Source: Pristimantibacillus sp052113225
GTDB lineage: Bacteria > Bacillota > Bacilli > Paenibacillales > Paenibacillaceae
NCBI RefSeq assembly: GCF_052113225.1
Contig: NZ_JBFRCT010000010.1
Coordinates: 253,616-317,615 of the forward strand
Length of the DNA stretch: 64,000 nucleotides
Reading direction: 5' to 3'
The notes under the pieces were generated by a model. That model was given only the letters and a program-made list of their open reading frames with translations, was not told where the DNA came from and searched no databases. Both the position numbers and the translations under genes were made by a program. Positions 60,178-64,000 of the stretch are shown in pieces (the stretch's first letter is position 1; each line of letters starts with the position of its first letter).

Positions 60178-63024
60178 TTATTTATTGCCCCGGTAGCTTT
60201 CCGGCGGCCCCAGATAGCTTGGCTTCACACCACCGGTGTCGATAATGATTTTTTGCAGGATGACAATCGGATCGACCATCCATATTTTGAGCGTATGGTA
60301 ACCAGCTTCAGACACGATATGCCTCGATTCTGCTGTACGGATATTGAGAATTACGCTTTGCTCCCAATCCTGTTCCGAGTAGCTGCCGTCTTGTGCTAAA
60401 CCGATGGCAGTAACGACGTGAACCGGACCGTCATCAAACGATACACCAAGGCGCAAGCCCTTACCTGGAATAAAGTCGATCGTTGGAGCGATCAAGGCAT
60501 CTACTTTCAGTTCACCTGGTGTTACCAGATATACTTCATACTCGAGACAAGGCGAGTTGTCGATTGCAGGCTCCGGTGTGGATGATGCCGTTACCGGGAA
60601 GATGCCCATCGATGACAAGGTCCGTCCGTAATTCGGAATAACCTGCCAGCTTGCCTCGGCTGTTTCTTTACTGGCGCTGTAGTGCTCCGCTTCAATGGAG
60701 ATATAGCCATCCGTTTCGATAAAACCAGATAAAGCTTCACGGGAAGGAGCCGCCGGGTTACATGCGCAGATCATGACAGTGAAGGCTTTTCTGTTCAGCA
60801 TATCGATCAGGGTGACCGTACCGCAAATTTTATCGGACTCAGGTACCTTCGTCCAATCGATATCGATCCATAGCCGCTCTTGAGCATTCACGCTGCCTTC
60901 TGTCATGCTCATCATAATCCAAGGCTCGTCCGCTGTGGCGGAGAAAGGGAATGCCTCGGAGCCCCGATTGAACAGATCGATATAACGGGTCTCCCGCGTA
61001 TAATTGTTGAACAATAGAGGAGGCAGCTGTGGATCACGGGGCCAAGCCAGCTCCGAGCCTTCAATTGCAACACCCATGCCGGAGTTTTCTTTGGTCAGCG
61101 CAATTGTTCCTGTCTCGGGCAGGATATGCTCCTCTGGCTGCTGCCAATAGGTGTAGCCGATGTGGAGCTGATCCATCATATGGTTCCATTTGCCGCCTCC
61201 CAGCTCGTGATTATAGGCGTAAGTCAGCTTCGCATCAGCCTCAAATAGCTGTTTGACAAGACGAGCCTCCGCATTAGCTGAAGCCCTTCCTTGCGCTGCA
61301 TACAACTTGCTTCTCTCAACGCGGATATACATTTCCAGCACTTGAGCGGAAGCTTTAGCCGGATAGAGGGCCAGTTGGAAGAACGAGTCCTTAAGCGACT
61401 CATCCAGCTCTTCGTAGATTTGCTCCGCGAGCGCAACTGTCTCATGCAGCTCGTTCAGGACGTTATCCGCCTCTTTGTAATGAACGGAACTAAAGAGCGG
61501 TACGGCGTTCAAGAGCTCCGGCTTCAGCCTGCCGTTCCACTTGGAATAGCGGTTGATAATGAGTGCCGTCTCTTTCGCATAGGCAGCGCCAAATTGCTGC
61601 TCCGCCCACCTTACGCTGAACTCTTCGATGTTGTTTTTATTGAAGTCATTGATATTCCATCCAAGCCGCAGGAAAAACTCCAGCTGGCATTCCACCGGCT
61701 TCAGGTCACCGACATTAACGACCCAAATGCGGTCGGCCCCATATTCATAGGCCTTATGCATCTGTTCCCAAATTTTCTCAAGCGGCACGGAATTGACCCA
61801 CTTGTAGGAACGAGGACCGCCGACATAGTCGAGGTGGTAATAGATACCTGCACCGCCGGAACGGCTTCGTTCGTCAGCGGTTGGTACCCGCCGCAGATTG
61901 CCATGGTTGTCATCCGACCATAGAAGCGTAATATCATCTGCCACGCGCATGCCATTTTCATAATAGTCCTGCACTTCTTTATAAAGAGCCCACAACTGCG
62001 GGACATCGGAAGCCTCTCTCTTCGACTGTTCGCTAATAATATGACGCTGATCTTGTACGATCCGCTGGAGCAGCTCGATTTTTTCCTGGAAGGTTAATTG
62101 GCCGCCCATGGCTTCATCGCCGTCTCCACGCATACCAAGTGAAATAATATTCTCGTAGCTGGCACTTCTGCGAATACCTTCTTCCCAGAACTTGTACAGC
62201 ACTTCTTCGTTAACGGAGTAATCCCATGGCCCCTTCTTATGCTTCTTCCAGTCACCGTGCGGACGCTGCATCGGCTCGTGATGCGAAGTGCTGATAACAA
62301 TACCGTACATATCAGCTACAGCAGGGTTCAGTTCATCATCCTCATAGAATGTATTATCCCACATGGCCGGCCATAAATAGTTTGCTTTCAGACGCAGCAA
62401 GAGCTCGAACACATGCTCATAGAAGTTATGTTTAAAGTCGCCAAAGTTCTCTCTTACCCAAGCCATAAGCGAAGGGCCTTCATCATTTAAGAAAATGCCC
62501 CGATATTTGACGGATGGCTCACCTTGCTTATAAATCCCATTACGGAACATGAGCTCCGAATGCTTGCTGACAGGGACATCTGCCCAGTAGTGCCAAGGTG
62601 AAACGCCAATCTGCTCGGCTATCTCATAGATGCCGTAGATGGTGCCACGTTTATCGCTGCCGGCGATAACTAGCGCTTCAGCGATACCTGGGAGAGGGTT
62701 CGTAACCGTTTGCAGAACAAAAGACTCCCATTTGCCGCTAAGCTCGGAAGCATCCAGCTTGCCATCCTCAATCAGCTTGTCGATCAGTCCACTTTTGCCG
62801 ATTGTACCGATGATAACGGAGTTGTTCGTCAGCTCTTCCTCATGGTGAATCAGGTGCGGCTTTATTTGTGCGACCTTATTAATATCCTGCTGCAGATCCT
62901 TCGCTGCCCGAACTACTCCATCATAATCGTCTTGAGAAACGTAAATGTCTGCCGCTATGCCCTTATAGGCAAGCGGGAAATGGCCTTCGAGATAACGAAA
63001 TGCGATAGCCTTTTCGTTCAACAT
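60178..63024 (-). CDS. GH115 alpha-glucuronidase
   Basis: A 948-residue enzyme. An N-terminal alpha/beta domain (GIAADIYVSQDDYDGVVRAA) is followed by the catalytic barrel from about residue 170 with KYRGIFLNDEGPSLMAWVRENFG and LWPAMWDNTFYEDDELN, both typical of GH115, and DRIWVVNVGDLKPVECQLEFFL. C-terminal beta-rich domains finish it. GH115 removes 4-O-methyl-glucuronic acid from xylan or xylo-oligosaccharides. No signal peptide, so it probably acts on imported fragments. GGGGG precedes the ATG. It is monocistronic. Confidence 0.85.
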   Translation of the reverse strand: MLNEKAIAFRYLEGHFPLAYKGIAADIYVSQDDYDGVVRAAKDLQQDINKVAQIKPHLIHHEEELTNNSVIIGTIGKSGLIDKLIEDGKLDASELSGKWESFVLQTVTNPLPGIAEALVIAGSDKRGTIYGIYEIAEQIGVSPWHYWADVPVSKHSELMFRNGIYKQGEPSVKYRGIFLNDEGPSLMAWVRENFGDFKHNFYEHVFELLLRLKANYLWPAMWDNTFYEDDELNPAVADMYGIVISTSHHEPMQRPHGDWKKHKKGPWDYSVNEEVLYKFWEEGIRRSASYENIISLGMRGDGDEAMGGQLTFQEKIELLQRIVQDQRHIISEQSKREASDVPQLWALYKEVQDYYENGMRVADDITLLWSDDNHGNLRRVPTADERSRSGGAGIYYHLDYVGGPRSYKWVNSVPLEKIWEQMHKAYEYGADRIWVVNVGDLKPVECQLEFFLRLGWNINDFNKNNIEEFSVRWAEQQFGAAYAKETALIINRYSKWNGRLKPELLNAVPLFSSVHYKEADNVLNELHETVALAEQIYEELDESLKDSFFQLALYPAKASAQVLEMYIRVERSKLYAAQGRASANAEARLVKQLFEADAKLTYAYNHELGGGKWNHMMDQLHIGYTYWQQPEEHILPETGTIALTKENSGMGVAIEGSELAWPRDPQLPPLLFNNYTRETRYIDLFNRGSEAFPFSATADEPWIMMSMTEGSVNAQERLWIDIDWTKVPESDKICGTVTLIDMLNRKAFTVMICACNPAAPSREALSGFIETDGYISIEAEHYSASKETAEASWQVIPNYGRTLSSMGIFPVTASSTPEPAIDNSPCLEYEVYLVTPGELKVDALIAPTIDFIPGKGLRLGVSFDDGPVHVVTAIGLAQDGSYSEQDWEQSVILNIRTAESRHIVSEAGYHTLKIWMVDPIVILQKIIIDTGGVKPSYLGPPESYRGNK

Positions 63025-63232
63025 GCCAAGACCCCCAGTTTAATAGATGTTATTAGAGTGGGACTATTATATAACAAGGGTCGAGCGAGGAATCGGGAAG
63101 GGGACAACTTGTTTAATTTTCACGATAAACTCTTTAATTTTTTAATCGAAAATAGTACCGTATGAAATTCGAAAATGGGGAATAGTAAGGCGTGGAAAAC
63201 AATTCGAGATGAACAGGAAGGTGTCTTTGGAA

Positions 63233-64000
63233 ATGAAATGGGACTGGTTGTTGTCTTCCCGTGAGAGCACTGGGAAGCCTAGTAAAGCAGGCAAGATCAT
63301 TGGCGCGGTCGTATTGTCTGCTGCATTGATGTTTAGCGGAGCTGGCACAAGTCTAGCTGTCGGCAAAGGAGCCAAAGGGCCGGATATCTATGTTATTCAA
63401 GGGATGCTGAAATCAGTTGGCAGCTATTCCGGCAAAATCAACGGCTATTATGATGCGACAACGGTAAGAGGGGTCAAGCATTATCAAAAAACGCATGGCC
63501 TTGCAGTGACAGGATCAGTAGATGCGAAAACATTCCAGTCCATTACTTACACTTACAATAATGCTAAATATGGCAAGAAAGTAAGCGCGAAAGGCGCAGG
63601 TAAAGCGAAAGGGCTTGGCGTAGGCAAAGGCGGCGGCGGAGTAGGCGGCGGAGCAGGCGGCGGTGCTGGTGCTGGCGGCGGAGCAGGCGGCGGTGCTGGT
63701 GCTGGCGGCGGAGCAGGCGGCGGTGCTGGTGCCGGCGGCGGAGCAGGCGGCGGTGCTGGTGCCGGCGGCGGAGCAGGCGGCGGTGCTGGTGCCGGCGGCG
63801 GAGCAGGCGGCGGTGCTGGTGGCGGCGGATTTGGCGGCGGAGGCCAAATGCAAGAAGGCGGTAAAGGCGGCAAAGGATTTGGCGGTGGTGGCGGCCAAAT
63901 GCAAGAAGGCGGCAAGGGCGGCAAAGGATTTGGCGGCGGTGGCGGCCAAATGCAAGAAGGCGGCAAGGGCGGCAAAGGATTTGGCGGCGGTGGCGGCCAA
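63233..64000 (+). CDS. Glycine-rich secreted protein with PG_binding_1 domain (3' end outside)
   Basis: Open from ATG 63233 to the window edge with no stop. A signal peptide (KAGKIIGAVVLSAALMFSGAGTSLA) is followed by a peptidoglycan-binding domain: IYVIQGMLKSVGSYSGKINGYYDATTVRGVKHYQ..., the PG_binding_1 pattern. Next come six 10-residue GGGAGGGAGA units and three 17-residue QMQEGGKGGKGFGGGGG units. AGGAAGG precedes the ATG; GTG at 63221 is a less likely start. The C-terminal part, maybe a catalytic or anchoring domain, is not visible. Confidence 0.78.
   Translation, partial: MKWDWLLSSRESTGKPSKAGKIIGAVVLSAALMFSGAGTSLAVGKGAKGPDIYVIQGMLKSVGSYSGKINGYYDATTVRGVKHYQKTHGLAVTGSVDAKTFQSITYTYNNAKYGKKVSAKGAGKAKGLGVGKGGGGVGGGAGGGAGAGGGAGGGAGAGGGAGGGAGAGGGAGGGAGAGGGAGGGAGAGGGAGGGAGGGGFGGGGQMQEGGKGGKGFGGGGGQMQEGGKGGKGFGGGGGQMQEGGKGGKGFGGGGGQ
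63644..64000 (+). repeat. Coding tandem repeats: 30-nt and 51-nt units
   Basis: About six copies of a 30-nt unit (63644-63823, coding GGGAGGGAGA) differ mainly at one GCT/GCC codon. Three copies of a 51-nt unit (63845-63997) code QMQEGGKGGKGFGGGGG. Near-identity at the DNA level suggests recent expansion. Confidence 0.85.

Noticed and set aside
63644..63997. CRISPR array from regular repeats
   Set aside because: Repeats are in frame, have no unique spacers and code a glycine-rich protein.
63515..64000. Minus-strand Pro- and Ala-rich reading frames
   Set aside because: They are the reverse complement of the glycine-rich repeats of the plus-strand PG-binding gene; the plus strand has a start, signal peptide and known domain.
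1..64000. tRNA or rRNA genes, insertion sequences and prophage
   Set aside because: No cloverleaf, 16S/23S motif, transposase or integrase was recognised by eye on either strand; tRNAscan and ISfinder searches would be decisive.

Overview
The window looks like chromosome of an endospore-forming, Paenibacillus-like member of the Bacillota. The reasons are an alpha/beta-type small acid-soluble spore protein, strong GGAGG ribosome-binding sites with frequent GTG/TTG starts, LplB/YtcP-type sugar ABC permeases without a local ATPase, a YesM/YesN-type two-component pair, many glycoside hydrolases, a yhbD-bactofilin operon and ydaO-type c-di-AMP riboswitches. No rRNA, tRNA, CRISPR array, phage or insertion sequence was recognised. 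Assignments rest on reading motifs by eye; no database was searched.

Layout. 1-6.7 kb: the tail of a histidine kinase, a FlxA-like coiled-coil protein, a 12-TM efflux pump, a hydroxylase-like membrane protein, two APH-fold kinases and a luciferase-like monooxygenase. 6.0-11 kb: a TetR repressor divergent from a YhgE/ABC-2-like membrane protein, then a VanR-VanS-VanY-like operon without vanHAX. 11-16 kb: a Cys-rich pentapeptide-repeat protein, a quinone reductase, a MerR-MFS (yfmP/yfmO-like) unit and a CE15-type esterase. 16-21 kb: yhbD with two bactofilins, a TetR regulator with a structured leader, and a lipoteichoic-acid-synthase-family protein. 21-27 kb: a Fur-controlled siderophore locus with two binding lipoproteins, two FecCD permeases and a ferredoxin-NADP reductase, with three Fur boxes.

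27-36 kb is the most unusual region. It is a kdp potassium-uptake operon on the minus strand, read in the order promoter, c-di-AMP aptamer, terminator, second aptamer, second terminator, a 139-aa Rossmann-like protein, a 34-aa membrane peptide, kdpF, kdpA, kdpB, kdpC and a 773-aa KdpD-like protein. The KdpD-like protein has two tandem copies of the sensor plus USP module and no kinase domain; no kdpE is present. K+ import therefore seems to be controlled mainly by c-di-AMP at the RNA level. Palindromic and hairpin repeats lie in and around this region.

36-42 kb: rlmN, a YhhN protein, an aldehyde dehydrogenase, a 14-TM efflux pump and a secreted helical protein. 42-56 kb: one long plus-strand carbohydrate locus (GH42, two ABC permeases, a frameshifted solute-binding lipoprotein, YesM/YesN-type sensor and regulator, a GH78-like rhamnosidase, a second GH42), which looks built to import and strip galactose- and rhamnose-containing plant oligosaccharides. 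56-64 kb: an alkyltransferase-like DNA repair protein, DUF1284, SASP, a glycosyltransferase, a WGxxGxxG repeat protein, DUF3231, a GNAT protein, a GH115 alpha-glucuronidase and a glycine-rich peptidoglycan-binding protein cut by the window edge. The CE15 and GH115 proteins lack visible signal peptides, so glucuronate-decorated oligosaccharides may be processed in the cytoplasm.
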